Positions 7,861-16,306 of a DNA stretch of 34,075 nucleotides are shown here, piece by piece. Made by a program: the position numbers and the translations under genes. This stretch comes from Euzebyaceae bacterium (GTDB lineage Bacteria; Actinomycetota; Nitriliruptoria; Euzebyales; Egibacteraceae). Where the stretch lies: NCBI GenBank assembly GCA_013812395.1, contig JACCTL010000105.1, positions 1-34,075 on the forward strand, written 5' to 3'. Below the pieces are notes generated by a model. It worked only from the letters and a program-made list of their open reading frames with translations. It had not been told where the DNA came from and ran no database searches. Within the stretch, counting starts at the first letter, position 1; every line of letters begins with the position of its first letter.

Positions 7861-9542
7861 GAGTCGCCGGTCATCGGCCGGCTGTCGCCAGCCCGGCTCT
7901 CGCCAGCCCAGCGGACCGCCGCCCAGCCGTCGCCGGCCCAGCTGTCACCAGACGGACTGTCGCCGGCCCAGCGGACCGCCGTCCAGCGCACCGCCGTCCA
8001 GCGCACGGCTGCCCAGCGCACGGCTGCCCAGCGCACGGCCCCGAAGTCCTCGCCGTTCCACTCGCCGGCCACCCAGTGGTCCCCGGCCCAGCGGACGGCT
8101 CCCCACTGCGCCAGCTCCCAGTCCTCGTCGCCCCAGTGGTCGCCGGCCCAGCGGACCGCGGTCCAGCGCACGGCCGCCCAGCGAACCGCCGCCCAGCGCA
8201 CAGCCTGCGGGGAAGCGAAGTCGTGGTTGCGGCCGTGGCCTCTGCCCTTGCCGTGGCCACGGACCCCGTCGTCGTCCTTGCCGTCGTCGTCGCCCCTGTC
8301 GCCCCTGTCGTCGCCCCGGTCCTTGTCCTTGTCCCGGTCCTTGCCCTTGCCCTTGCCCTTGCTGGCGTCGGCGGCCAGCGCTGCTGCCACGGTGTCCACC
8401 GCGTCAAGTTCCCCGCCGGAGACCAACAGCGCATCGCTCAGGGCGTCGCCGTCCAGGTCGGGACGGGCCGAGGAAGCCAGCGCGGCCACGCCGGCTGCCA
8501 GGGCGGTCGACATCGAGGTGCCGCTGCCGCGGAACAGCCCATCGTCGGTCACGGCGTCGGGGTAGCTGCGCGCGATCACCGAGTCAGGTGGCAACGAGCC
8601 CACGTTGCGCACGCCGGAGGCGTGCAGGTCAGGTTGCGCGACGCCATCGCGGTCGACACCCGAAGAGGAGAAGGCGGCGGGCACGTCGTCGTCGCGGTTG
8701 GGCGTGCCCTGATCGTCGGTGGCTCCCACCGACAGCGAACCGGGACTGGTGGCCGGCGAGGTGAGTGCACCAGGGCCGGCGTTGCCCGAAGCGGTGATGA
8801 CCAGGACGCCGTCAGTGGCCAACCGCTCGATGGCCCGGTCAAGCAGTTGTGCGGCTTCGGTGTCGGGGTCGACGGCCAGAGCCAGTGCGGCCACGCGAAT
8901 CCCGGCGGCTTGGCCAGGCCCGTCCAGCCACTGCAGCGCCGACAGCACTGACCCCAAGGTGGTGCTGCCGTCGGGACCGGCCACCTTGAGCGACAGGATG
9001 CCCGCTCGTGGTGCGACGCCGGGAGCAACCGGTCCGCGCCCGGCGATCAAGGAGGCCAGGAAGGTGCCGTGGCCGTAACCGTCGCCGCCACCGCTGCCGC
9101 TGCCGCTGCCGCTAAAGTCGATCTCGCCCGCGACCGCGTCCCGCAGTGCCGGGACCGCGGCCACTCCGGTGTCGATCAGGGCGACCACGGCATGTTTGCC
9201 CGCGTCCGAGTCCGCCCAGGCCTGCGACGCCCGTGTGCTGGCCACGCCACTGTCGGTCTGCGCGTCCAAGGCCGGATCGGCTGCGCCGCCGAGCGACTCC
9301 CACCGCAGCCGCGCGTCGGCGTCGATCGCGGTGTCGGGGGCCCGGGATCCGCTGACCACGACCGCGCCGGCCACCGAGAGGCGCTCGATGATTCGCGCGC
9401 CGGCCGGCACAGGGTCGCCCGCATGCTGCAACCAGGTGACGCCCTGATTTTCGAAGGGAACCAACAGGGCAGCCACCAGCGTCAACATGAGTGCAGCGGC
9501 GATTGCCGGCGATGGCCGTAGCGGCCGTGCGATGAGCTCCAT
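7857..9542 (-). CDS. Subtilisin-like (S8) serine protease with C-terminal Trp-pentad repeat tail
   Basis: A 561-residue exported protease. Residues 12-30 form a hydrophobic signal or anchor segment. The S8 catalytic core has Asp124 (ALIDTGV), His158 (GYGHGTFLASLIAG), oxyanion Asn254 (ASGNAG) and Ser343 (GSGTSMSTALAAG), so the triad is intact. The usual VINMSLG strand is degenerate. A highly charged Lys/Asp/Gly-rich linker covers residues 395-440. A strict five-residue repeat with Trp at position 4, mostly AVRWA, covers 447-546. The ATG at 9542 is preceded by AAGGGGAG. The gene overlaps the sensor kinase downstream. The catalytic family is sure; substrate and the role of the tail are unknown. 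Confidence 0.88.
   Translation of the reverse strand: MELIARPLRPSPAIAAALMLTLVAALLVPFENQGVTWLQHAGDPVPAGARIIERLSVAGAVVVSGSRAPDTAIDADARLRWESLGGAADPALDAQTDSGVASTRASQAWADSDAGKHAVVALIDTGVAAVPALRDAVAGEIDFSGSGSGSGGGDGYGHGTFLASLIAGRGPVAPGVAPRAGILSLKVAGPDGSTTLGSVLSALQWLDGPGQAAGIRVAALALAVDPDTEAAQLLDRAIERLATDGVLVITASGNAGPGALTSPATSPGSLSVGATDDQGTPNRDDDVPAAFSSSGVDRDGVAQPDLHASGVRNVGSLPPDSVIARSYPDAVTDDGLFRGSGTSMSTALAAGVAALASSARPDLDGDALSDALLVSGGELDAVDTVAAALAADASKGKGKGKDRDKDKDRGDDRGDRGDDDGKDDDGVRGHGKGRGHGRNHDFASPQAVRWAAVRWAAVRWTAVRWAGDHWGDEDWELAQWGAVRWAGDHWVAGEWNGEDFGAVRWAAVRWAAVRWTAVRWTAVRWAGDSPSGDSWAGDGWAAVRWAGESRAGDSRPMTGDS
7905..8204 (-). repeat. 15-bp tandem repeats encoding 20 Trp pentads
   Basis: Three hundred bases on the minus strand encode exactly 20 pentapeptides. 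Eleven are AVRW followed by Ala or Thr. The others are variants such as GDHWG, DEDWE, LAQWG, AGEWN and GDSWA. Tryptophan is at position 4 in 18 of 20; one pentad has Phe and one Pro. The 15-base units keep frame throughout, and near-identical copies occur in blocks of four and five, which points to recent unit duplication. Confidence 0.9.
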
Positions 9543-9732
9543 GGCGTCTCCCCTTGGACGAGAGGGTCGGGTGTCGTTACGGAAAGTAATCGGGAGGCGA
9601 GACCGAGCGCTGCAGTGCTATTCCCGCAACCATCCGAAATGGCTAGTCCGTTTTGCACTACATAGGGAGATTGTGTTGAGTAGGCTGTCAAACCAGGCCT
9701 CCAGCGGGACAAGCCGCAGACAAGGGTCGCCG

Positions 9733-10668
9733 ATGCGCAAGGCCATCGCCGTGGCTGCGCTACGAGAACAGCGCACGGCCACCATCTCGCTGCTGGCGTC
9801 GCTGCCTGACGCCGCCTGGCAACATGCGGTCTACACCAGCGCTGGCGACGCGGCCGGCGTGCACGGCTTGGCCGCCCACCTGGTGGTCGCCGACGAGGCG
9901 CTGCTGGTGAGTCGCTGGCTGTCGGGCCGCGAGGGTGCTCGGCGGCTGGCCAGCGTGATCGGCTGGCACGACGGCGGTGTTGCCGCCTGGGCGAACGCCT
10001 CACCGGGCGAGGTGCTGGCCGCCCTGGCTCGCCATGGTGACCGGGTCGCTGCTCTGGTGCGCGCCACGCCCAGTGGCGCCGTGAATGTGGCGGCTCGTGG
10101 CACCCAGGGGCGTCGCCAGTTCCTGCTGCAAGCGTTGTATCGGAGGGTGTTCCACGAGTTTGCCCACTCCGACGACATGGCGGTAGCGGCTGGTGTCGTC
10201 GATGATCTCAAGGATCCCAGCCGCCCTGTCGCGGCCGCGCTGGCGTTCACGGTCCTGCAGCGCCTGCCCGTACAGGTCCTGCCGGCCGTCGCCGCCGACG
10301 CCGGGGTGGTGCGCCTCGTCGTCGATCCGGCGGCTGCCGACGATCGTCCCCCGCAGCTGCGCCACGCCGCTGTGGCAGAGCCCCTCCCGCCGTTGTCTGC
10401 GGCACCGCCCGTTACCTGCGGCCGGCAGACTTGGAGCTTCGACTTTGCCCGCAAGCACTACGGCCCGAGAGTGTCAGCACGGCCCGACGCCGTCGTCGTC
10501 GCCGCGGCCGGGCCACTGGCGCTGCTGCATGCCGGCCGTCGTGCCTGGCGGGAGCTCGCGCCGGCGCAGCTGTCCATCACCGGCGATCACGAGTTGGCCG
10601 CCCTCCTCCTCGACGCGGTCGCCAGGCCACCGCCGGCGGGCAGCTGTGTGGTGTTCTCCGCCGCCTGA
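9733..10668 (+). CDS. DinB / mycothiol-dependent maleylpyruvate isomerase-type protein
   Basis: A 311-residue protein resembling the actinobacterial maleylpyruvate isomerase N-terminal (DinB-like four-helix) family. These proteins often use a metal held by His-Glu-His and mycothiol as cofactor. Candidate ligands are the histidines in GVHGLAAHLVVADE (about 44-49) and the Glu and His of VFHEFAHSDDM. The C-terminal part (about 200-311) looks like the sterol-carrier-like domain often fused in this family, but with low motif content. ATG 9733 has AAGGG six bases upstream. The frame is open further upstream to 9487, which would overlap the divergent protease gene, so that extension is not favoured. 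The exact reaction is not predictable. Confidence 0.6.
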   Translation: MRKAIAVAALREQRTATISLLASLPDAAWQHAVYTSAGDAAGVHGLAAHLVVADEALLVSRWLSGREGARRLASVIGWHDGGVAAWANASPGEVLAALARHGDRVAALVRATPSGAVNVAARGTQGRRQFLLQALYRRVFHEFAHSDDMAVAAGVVDDLKDPSRPVAAALAFTVLQRLPVQVLPAVAADAGVVRLVVDPAAADDRPPQLRHAAVAEPLPPLSAAPPVTCGRQTWSFDFARKHYGPRVSARPDAVVVAAAGPLALLHAGRRAWRELAPAQLSITGDHELAALLLDAVARPPPAGSCVVFSAA

Positions 10669-10707
10669 TGGACGGTCTGCCAACCGGGCCGGCGGGATCA
10701 CCACTCC

Positions 10708-10713
10708 TATACT
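10708..10713 (+). promoter_or_regulatory. Putative -10 element for rodZ operon
   Basis: TATACT lies in the 99-base gap before rodZ, 54 bases upstream of the ATG. No good -35 hexamer is seen at 16-18 bases, as is common for actinobacterial housekeeping promoters. It would drive the overlapping rodZ-rimO-pgsA-cinA cluster. Confidence 0.35.
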
Positions 10714-10767
10714 GACGTTGTCGCCCCCTGGGCCAGCAGCCGCTGGAAGGAAGTCGTCACAGCCACC

Positions 10768-11628
10768 ATGGCCACCGGTATTGGCGAGACGCTGCGGACC
10801 GCCCGCCGTCAACAAGGTGTGGCTTTGTCGGATGCCGTGGCGCAGACGCGCGTGCGGGAGTCCTACCTGACCGCGTTGGAAGAAGAGAACTTCGCCGTCC
10901 TCGGCGGACACGTCTACGCCAAGGGCTTCTTGCGCAGCTACGCCCGCTTTCTCGGTCTGGATCCCGAGCCGCTGGTGGACGCGTACCGCGCCGAACACGA
11001 GCAGCCCGACGAGGTTTCGCCCCTGGCGCAGCAGCAGCCGGCCTTCGCACTGCCTACCCAGCGGCGTTCAGGACTGGTCGTCGGCCTGGGCGTGACGGCC
11101 CTGGTGCTGGTGGTGTTCTTCGTGATCGGCCTGGGCGCCGACAGCCGGCCGGGCTCCGACGTGGCCCTGCGGGCGCCCCAGCCGGTGCCGACCTCCGAGC
11201 CCGCCTCGGCCGCCGCGCCGTCGCCGAGCAGGCAGACCGAACGCGCACGTCCCAAGCAGCGCTCCCGGCCTGACAAAGGCCCTCGATCCACGCAGCGTCC
11301 CCGGTCCAACCAGGAGCCTGCCCGAGGGCCGAACACCGTCCCCGCGCCCAACAGCGACCCCACCGAGCGGGTGACCGGCAACGACGTGGACCTGGAGCTG
11401 GCCAGCACCGGCGGTGATTCGTGGATGCGGGTCACGGTCGACGGCGTTGAGCGGTTCGAAGGCGTGCAGTCCGAGGGGCAGCGCGAGTCGTATTCGGGAC
11501 AGTCGATCACGGTGCGCATCGGTGACGCGGGGGTGGTTGACGTCACCGTCAACGGGCAGGAGCGCGGGCATCTCGGCGAGCGCCGGCAGGTGGTGGACAA
11601 GACCTATACCGTCGCGGGGTCGGCGTGA
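10768..11628 (+). CDS. rodZ: RodZ-like cell-shape protein (HTH, TM, DUF4115)
   Basis: A 286-residue membrane protein with the RodZ/YmfM layout. An Xre-like helix-turn-helix covers residues 5-70 (IGETLRTARRQQGVALSDAV, then YAKGFLRSYARFLGLDPEPLV). One transmembrane helix lies at about 102-123. A Pro/Arg/Ser-rich linker follows, then a DUF4115 domain at about 205-284 (WMRVTVDG, SYSGQSITVRIGDAGVVDVTVNG). In other bacteria RodZ links MreB to the wall synthesis machinery. The ATG at 10768 gives the standard family N-terminus, although the nearest AAGGAAG is about 15 bases upstream. The stop overlaps the rimO start by four bases. rodZ beside pgsA and cinA is a widely conserved order. Confidence 0.82.
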   Translation: MATGIGETLRTARRQQGVALSDAVAQTRVRESYLTALEEENFAVLGGHVYAKGFLRSYARFLGLDPEPLVDAYRAEHEQPDEVSPLAQQQPAFALPTQRRSGLVVGLGVTALVLVVFFVIGLGADSRPGSDVALRAPQPVPTSEPASAAAPSPSRQTERARPKQRSRPDKGPRSTQRPRSNQEPARGPNTVPAPNSDPTERVTGNDVDLELASTGGDSWMRVTVDGVERFEGVQSEGQRESYSGQSITVRIGDAGVVDVTVNGQERGHLGERRQVVDKTYTVAGSA

Positions 11629-13055
11629 CCCAGCCGGAGCAGGCCGGGGTGGGCACGGTCGCGCTGGTGACGCTGGGGTGTGGACGCAACGAGGTGGACA
11701 GCGACCAGGTCGCGGGGGCCTTGGCTGCCGCCGGCTTCCCGCTTGTGGCCCATCCTGACGAGGCCGACCTCGTCGTGGTCAACACCTGCACGTTCATCGC
11801 CCCTGCCCGCCAGGAATCCATCGAGGTGGTGTTGGATGCCTGCGACAGCGACCGGCCCGTCCTCGTCATTGGCTGCATGGCACAGCGCTACGGCGCCGAG
11901 CTGCGTGCGGCGCTGCCGGAGGTCGCCGCTGTCCTCGGCTTCTCCGACTACCCGCGGCTGCCCCAGATCGTGGGCGCGGTGGTGGCCGGCCAGCCGCTGC
12001 CGGCGCCCGCCTCCCCGGCGATCGAGGCGCGGCACGGCCTGCCGCTGCTGACCGCCGCTCCGTCGGCGCCCACGGTGACCGGCATCGCCTCGCCTCGGCA
12101 GCGCCCATCCCCGCCCACCGCTGCCTTCCCCGTGCGCACCGTCCCCCGTGGCCCCTGGGCCCATCTGAAGATCGCGGGTGGTTGCGATCGGGTCTGCACC
12201 TTCTGCGGGATCCCATCGTTTCGCGGGCGCTTCGCCTCGCGACCGCTGGCCGAGGTCGTGGCCGAGGCGCGCTGGCTGGTCGACCAGGGGGTGCGCGAGC
12301 TGGTGTGTGTCAGCGAGAACACCACCAGCTGGGGCAAAGACCTGCCCGACGGTCGGAAGGGTCAAGCCGATCTCATCCGTGCCTTCGGGGCCATCGACGG
12401 GCTGGAGCGCGTCCGACTGCTGTACTTGCAGCCGGCCGAGATCATTCCAGAGCTGCTCGACGCCATGGCCGCCAGTCCGGTGGTCGCCGGCTACTACGAC
12501 CTGTCCCTGCAGCACGCCAGCCCGCGCGTGCTCGCGCGGATGGCGCGCAGCGGTGGTGCCGAACGCTTCCTCCGGCTGATCGCCGACATCCGCGCGCGGG
12601 ATCCGCGGGCGGTGTTCCGCTCCTCGTTCATCACGGGGTTTCCTGGCGAGACCGAAGCTGACGTCGACGTCACCGAGCAGTTCCTGATCGACGCCCGTCT
12701 GGACTGGACAGGCTTCTTCCCGTTCTCCGTCGAGGACGGCACGCCCTCGGCGACGATGCACGACCAAGTGGCTGCCCCCGTCACCCGCGCCCGCCGGGAC
12801 CGCCTAGCCCAGGTGGCCGAAGCCGTCGCCGCCGCGGCCGCCGACGGGTTTGTCGGACGAACGCTGTCGGTGCTGATCGAGTCGGCAACCGACTCGCAGG
12901 CGGTCGGGCGGTCCTACCGGGAGGCGCCCGACACCGACGGCGAGGTGCGCGTGGCGGGTTGCGCCACCCCCGTCGGACAGATGATGGCCGCGCGGGTGGT
13001 CGCCACCGACGGCGTTGATCTGATCGCCGAGCCCGTGACCACGGTGGGGGCTTGA
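11625..13055 (+). CDS. rimO: Ribosomal protein uS12 methylthiotransferase RimO
   Basis: RimO is a radical-SAM enzyme with two Fe-S clusters that adds a methylthio group to an aspartate of ribosomal protein S12. The UPF0004 N-terminal domain shows its three cluster cysteines in TLGCGRNEVDSD, NTCTF and IGCMAQR. The radical-SAM triad is Cys187, Cys191 and Cys194 in GGCDRVCTFCGIPSFRGR. SFITGFPGETEADV and a C-terminal TRAM-like region complete the 476-residue protein. A Pro/Ala-rich insert of about 45 residues lies between the N-terminal and SAM domains. IPSFRGRFASRP favours RimO over MiaB, and a separate MiaB occurs at 20735. GTG 11625 overlaps the rodZ stop as GTGA; the end overlaps pgsA. Confidence 0.92.
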   Translation: MTQPEQAGVGTVALVTLGCGRNEVDSDQVAGALAAAGFPLVAHPDEADLVVVNTCTFIAPARQESIEVVLDACDSDRPVLVIGCMAQRYGAELRAALPEVAAVLGFSDYPRLPQIVGAVVAGQPLPAPASPAIEARHGLPLLTAAPSAPTVTGIASPRQRPSPPTAAFPVRTVPRGPWAHLKIAGGCDRVCTFCGIPSFRGRFASRPLAEVVAEARWLVDQGVRELVCVSENTTSWGKDLPDGRKGQADLIRAFGAIDGLERVRLLYLQPAEIIPELLDAMAASPVVAGYYDLSLQHASPRVLARMARSGGAERFLRLIADIRARDPRAVFRSSFITGFPGETEADVDVTEQFLIDARLDWTGFFPFSVEDGTPSATMHDQVAAPVTRARRDRLAQVAEAVAAAAADGFVGRTLSVLIESATDSQAVGRSYREAPDTDGEVRVAGCATPVGQMMAARVVATDGVDLIAEPVTTVGA

Positions 13056-13642
13056 GCGAGCCGGTGGCAGCGGCTGGGCAGACCCGGCGATCGCCGCCAC
13101 CGCCGGAGCCATCGTGGCGGAACTGGGCCAACGCGCTGACGGTGCTGCGGGTGCTGCTGGTCCCGGTGATCGCTTGGTTGCTGGTCGCCGGCGGTGAGTC
13201 GCGGCAGTGGTGGGCCTTCGGCATCTTCGTCTTCGCCGCGCTCACCGACTCCATCGACGGGTGGGTCGCCCGCCGCTCGCTGGGCGTGACGCGCTGGGGG
13301 CAGCTGGCCGACCCGGCGGCGGACAAGGCGCTGATCGTGGGCAGCCTGACGGTGCTGGCCTTCCTGGGCCGGCTCCCATGGTGGGCGGTCGCGATCATCG
13401 TGGTGCGCGAGGTGGCTGTGACGGTGCAGCGCACGGTGCTACTGCGGTCCGGCTACGTCATGCCGGCCAGCCGCTTCGGTAAGGCCAAGACGGTGTCGCA
13501 GGTCATCGCGGTCACCCTCTACCTGGCGCCGGTAGGGCCCAGCTGGTTCGCCGACGGCGCCCTGATGGTGGCGATCGCGTTGACGGTGGCCTCGGGGGTC
13601 GAGTACGCCTTCCGGGGCAGGAGGTTGCTGCGCGGTGCCTGA
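13052..13642 (+). CDS. pgsA: CDP-diacylglycerol-glycerol-3-phosphate 3-phosphatidyltransferase
   Basis: PgsA makes phosphatidylglycerol-phosphate, the precursor of phosphatidylglycerol and cardiolipin, in the cytoplasmic membrane. The complete CDP-alcohol phosphatidyltransferase signature is present: Asp66, Asp69-Gly70, Ala73-Arg74, Gly83, Asp87, Asp91. The 196-residue protein has about four to five hydrophobic helices. TTG 13052 overlaps the rimO stop as TTGA and is the only start that fits the conserved WANALTVLRVLLVP beginning after a short Pro-rich lead. It overlaps cinA by eight bases. Paralogues using other alcohols share the motif; the position beside rodZ and cinA supports PgsA. Confidence 0.88.
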   Translation: MSEPVAAAGQTRRSPPPPEPSWRNWANALTVLRVLLVPVIAWLLVAGGESRQWWAFGIFVFAALTDSIDGWVARRSLGVTRWGQLADPAADKALIVGSLTVLAFLGRLPWWAVAIIVVREVAVTVQRTVLLRSGYVMPASRFGKAKTVSQVIAVTLYLAPVGPSWFADGALMVAIALTVASGVEYAFRGRRLLRGA

Positions 13643-14894
13643 GACCTCCGCCGAGATCGTGGCCGTCGGCAGCGAGCTGCTGCTGGGCCAGCACGTCGAC
13701 ACCAACTCGGCGTGGATCTCCTCGCGTCTGGCCGAGGTTGGGGTCGACGTCTACCGCCACACCACCGTCGGCGACAACGTCGGGCGGATGGTCGAAGCGT
13801 TGCACCAGGCCTGTGGCCGGGCTCGCACGGTGATTGTCACGGGGGGCCTCGGCCCCACCGCGGACGATCTGACCCGGGTCGCCGTCGCCCGCCTGGCGGG
13901 AGCGCAGCTGCAACGCCACGACGAGATCGTGGCCTACCTGCGCGACCACTTCCGCCGTGGCGGCCGCCAGATGCCGGCCAGCAACCTGCTGCAGGCCGAC
14001 ATCCCCGCCGGCGCGCGCGTGCTCGAACCCGTCGGCACGGCGCCGGGTTTCGCGATCGACGTCGACGGGTCGACGGTGTGGTGCGTGCCCGGCGTCCCGC
14101 GCGAGATGACAGTGATGGTCACCCGCGACATCATCCCGGCGCTGCAGCGACTCGGTGCCGCCGCGGCCACCGTGAGCCGGGTCGTGCGGACAAGCGGGAT
14201 GGCTGAGTCGGCCGTGGACGAGGCCTGCGCCGAGGTCACCCGGCGCCTGGAGGCCATGGGCAACCCGACCTTGGCGTTCCTCGCCTCGCGTGGTGAGACG
14301 CGCGTCCGGCTGACGGCCAAGGCGGCTGACCGTGAGGCGGCCCTGGCGCTGCTCGACCCGCTCGTCGACGAGTTGGTGGAGGTACTGGGCGCGAACGTCG
14401 TCGGCCTCGACGACGAGGGCGTGGAGTGGGCGGTGGCGCGGCAACTGCGTCGCCTCGCACTGACGCTGGCCGTCGCCGAGTCGGTCACCGGCGGAGGTGT
14501 CGGCGCGCGCCTGGTGACGGTTCCCGGCGCCAGCGACTGGTTCGCGGGCAGCCTGGTGACCTATGCCACCGAGGCCAAGATGCGCCTGGCCGGCGTGGAC
14601 CCGTCCCTGCTGGAGTCCTGCGGACCGGTGTCGCAGGCGACGGCCGTGGCCCTCGCCGAGGGCGCCCGTGCGCGCTTGGCGGCCGATGTCGGGTTGTCCG
14701 TCGTGGGGGTGGCGGGTCCGACGACGCAGGGTGGGCAGCCCGTGGGGCTGACCTGGGTGGCGACCGCGCTGCCCGACGGCTCGTCGGAAGCGAGCAGCCG
14801 CCGGCTGCCAGCGCGGTCGCGTCCCGACGTGCAGGAGTTCGCCGTGTCCATGGCGCTGGACTTTTTGCGCCGGCAGCTGGCCGAGCTGAGCTGA
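13635..14894 (+). CDS. cinA: CinA-family protein (MoCF-like domain plus NMN amidohydrolase PncC domain)
   Basis: A 419-residue two-domain CinA. The N-terminal MoCF/COG1058 domain starts with AEIVAVGSELLLGQ and has TGGLGPTADDLT and CVPGVPREM. In characterised homologues it acts as an ADP-ribose or NAD-related pyrophosphatase. The C-terminal PncC domain has ESVTGGGVGARL and ASDWFAGSLVTYATEAKMRLAGV, the nicotinamide-mononucleotide deamidase signature, and VAGPTTQGG, where GPxG(G)T is usual. GTG 13635 overlaps pgsA. It is the last gene of the tight rodZ cluster and precedes recA by three genes; cinA-recA linkage is common. The likely role is pyridine-nucleotide salvage. Confidence 0.9.
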   Translation: MPETSAEIVAVGSELLLGQHVDTNSAWISSRLAEVGVDVYRHTTVGDNVGRMVEALHQACGRARTVIVTGGLGPTADDLTRVAVARLAGAQLQRHDEIVAYLRDHFRRGGRQMPASNLLQADIPAGARVLEPVGTAPGFAIDVDGSTVWCVPGVPREMTVMVTRDIIPALQRLGAAAATVSRVVRTSGMAESAVDEACAEVTRRLEAMGNPTLAFLASRGETRVRLTAKAADREAALALLDPLVDELVEVLGANVVGLDDEGVEWAVARQLRRLALTLAVAESVTGGGVGARLVTVPGASDWFAGSLVTYATEAKMRLAGVDPSLLESCGPVSQATAVALAEGARARLAADVGLSVVGVAGPTTQGGQPVGLTWVATALPDGSSEASSRRLPARSRPDVQEFAVSMALDFLRRQLAELS

Positions 14895-15022
14895 TCGGTG
14901 CGCTACGCCTTAGTGGAGCGTTGGGTGCCCGGGCCGGCATCCACCGGTGCCAGATCGTTGCCTGCACCGCCCGTGAGTGGCACCATCACCGCCGCAACTC
15001 CCAGCGGCGAAACGAGACGGGG

Positions 15023-15571
15023 ATGGCCAACACCGGACGCAACCAACCGTGCGCCTGCGGATCGGGGCGCAAGACCAAACGCTGCTGCGGCACCACTACC
15101 GGCCCGTCGCCCGATCAGCTCGACCGCGCGTGGCTGAGCACCCAGGCGCACGAGTGGGCGCCGGAGCTGAGCAGCTGCACCACCGCCGACCTTGACGAGC
15201 TGCTCGACGAGGTCATCGACCTGCCGTTGCTCGACCTGTCATTGCACCTGCCGTTGCCACGGCTGCTGCCCCCACCCCTGGAACGGCTACGTCACGCCGC
15301 CGCGGCCCAAGACCCCGACGCGGCTGCCAACGCGGCCGCAGCCGCCCTGCCAAGCATCGACACGCCGAGCCTGCGGGCCCACCTCGCGCGCGCCGTGCTC
15401 GCGCTGCATGACGACGATCACCGCATCGACTGCGACGTGACCGCCTACGCCATCATCGACCTGGCCGACAACGACCCGTCCTACTTGTTGTTTGCCGCGC
15501 TCGTCCAGACCTTCGCCGTCACCGCCGGCGCCGCCCGTACTCCCGCCGGGCTCGTGCTCGCCAGCCGATGA
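15023..15571 (+). CDS. SEC-C motif protein of unknown function
   Basis: A 182-residue protein beginning at ATG 15023 with GACGGGG just upstream. Residues 9-22 are a SEC-C zinc-binding motif (CACGSGRKTKRCCG), like the tail of SecA. The remainder is helical and acidic with a Leu/Pro-rich stretch (about 65-90) and no motif I recognise. The SEC-C motif usually serves as a small zinc-dependent protein- or nucleic-acid-binding module, so no enzymatic role can be named. The same frame is open well upstream into cinA, but the SEC-C N-terminus and ribosome site favour 15023. A 128-base gap separates it from cinA. Confidence 0.72.
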   Translation: MANTGRNQPCACGSGRKTKRCCGTTTGPSPDQLDRAWLSTQAHEWAPELSSCTTADLDELLDEVIDLPLLDLSLHLPLPRLLPPPLERLRHAAAAQDPDAAANAAAAALPSIDTPSLRAHLARAVLALHDDDHRIDCDVTAYAIIDLADNDPSYLLFAALVQTFAVTAGAARTPAGLVLASR

Positions 15572-15596
15572 CCTTGCGCTCGCTCGGCTAGCGCCG

Positions 15597-16151
15597 TTGC
15601 GGCTGTTTGTGGCGGTTGCTGTGGCCGCCGAGGTGCGCGTCGCCGTCGACGCGGCGCTGGCACCGGCTCGTGCGCGCCACCCCGAGTTGCGGTGGGTCGA
15701 TCCGGGGCGCTGGCACGTCACGCTGGTGTTCCTCGGCAGCGTCAGCGATCCCGTCGCCGCCGAGGTGCGCGCCGCCGTCGGGGCGGCCTGCGAGGACGTC
15801 GCGCCGCTACCGCTGGCCCTGGAATCCGACCTGGGGACCTTCACGTCGGGCGTGCTGTGGGCGGGGCTGCGCCCGCAGCCGGGCCTGGCCACCTTGGTGG
15901 AACGGCTGCGCCAGGCGTTGCGTGACGTGACCCCGCTGCCCGACGCCGGCCGCGAGTTCCATGCGCATCTGACGCTGGCTCGAGCCGGCCGGGGCAGGCG
16001 GATCCCGGGCGGGCTGGCGGCAGCGGTGCGGCTGCCACCGCGGCCATGGACCTGCGACGAGGTGGCGCTGCTGCAGTCGCTGCCGTCCGCCGCGCGGGGC
16101 AACCGCTACGTTCGCGTGGAGGCGTGGCGACTAACGGTGGCGAATACGTGA
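15597..16151 (+). CDS. thpR: RNA 2',3'-cyclic phosphodiesterase (LigT/ThpR)
   Basis: A 2H-phosphoesterase that opens 2',3'-cyclic phosphate RNA ends and can ligate 2'-5' tRNA halves in vitro. Both HxT motifs are present, His40-Val-Thr42 (WHVTLVFLG) and His124-Leu-Thr126 ([10 protein letters not shown]). I chose TTG 15597 because it yields MRLFVAV, the normal family beginning, and a typical 184 residues. The frame is open back to 15492, which would overlap the SEC-C gene by 80 bases. The stop codon lies inside the -35 of the recA promoter. Confidence 0.85.
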   Translation: MRLFVAVAVAAEVRVAVDAALAPARARHPELRWVDPGRWHVTLVFLGSVSDPVAAEVRAAVGAACEDVAPLPLALESDLGTFTSGVLWAGLRPQPGLATLVERLRQALRDVTPLPDAGREFHAHLTLARAGRGRRIPGGLAAAVRLPPRPWTCDEVALLQSLPSAARGNRYVRVEAWRLTVANT

Positions 16152-16176
16152 CGACCGAACATGTGTTCGCTAGGAT
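16148..16176 (+). promoter_or_regulatory. recA promoter with LexA (SOS) box
   Basis: CGAACATGTGTTCG at 16156-16169 is a perfect actinobacterial/Bacillus-type LexA box (CGAAC-N4-GTTCG). It fills the spacer between a -35-like GTGACG (16148-16153) and a -10-like TAGGAT (16171-16176) spaced 17 bases. LexA bound there would block RNA polymerase directly. The predicted 5' leader to the GTG at 16307 is about 125 bases. Confidence 0.85.
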
Positions 16177-16306
16177 GCCATCTGGTGTCCTACCGGTTCG
16201 CTACATGAGAGACGCATCCACAGCAGCGAGCAGATCGTCGGACTTTCTGTCACACCCCCCGACTACGGTGATGCAACACCTTCCAGACCACACGAAAGGC
16301 ACGCCG

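Noticed and set aside
7905-8204. Possible CRISPR-like or satellite repeat array
   Set aside because: The repeat unit is 15 bases, has no spacers, and keeps perfect coding frame within the protease gene.
7447-8951. Long plus-strand frames opposite the protease tail
   Set aside because: They consist of Pro/Arg/Ala/Ser repeats that arise from reading the 15-base pentad repeats backwards.
16046-16306. Longer RecA N-terminus from ATG 16205 or earlier
   Set aside because: It would include the thpR 3' end and SOS promoter in the coding region, and the added residues are unlike RecA; GTG 16307 has a good ribosome site.
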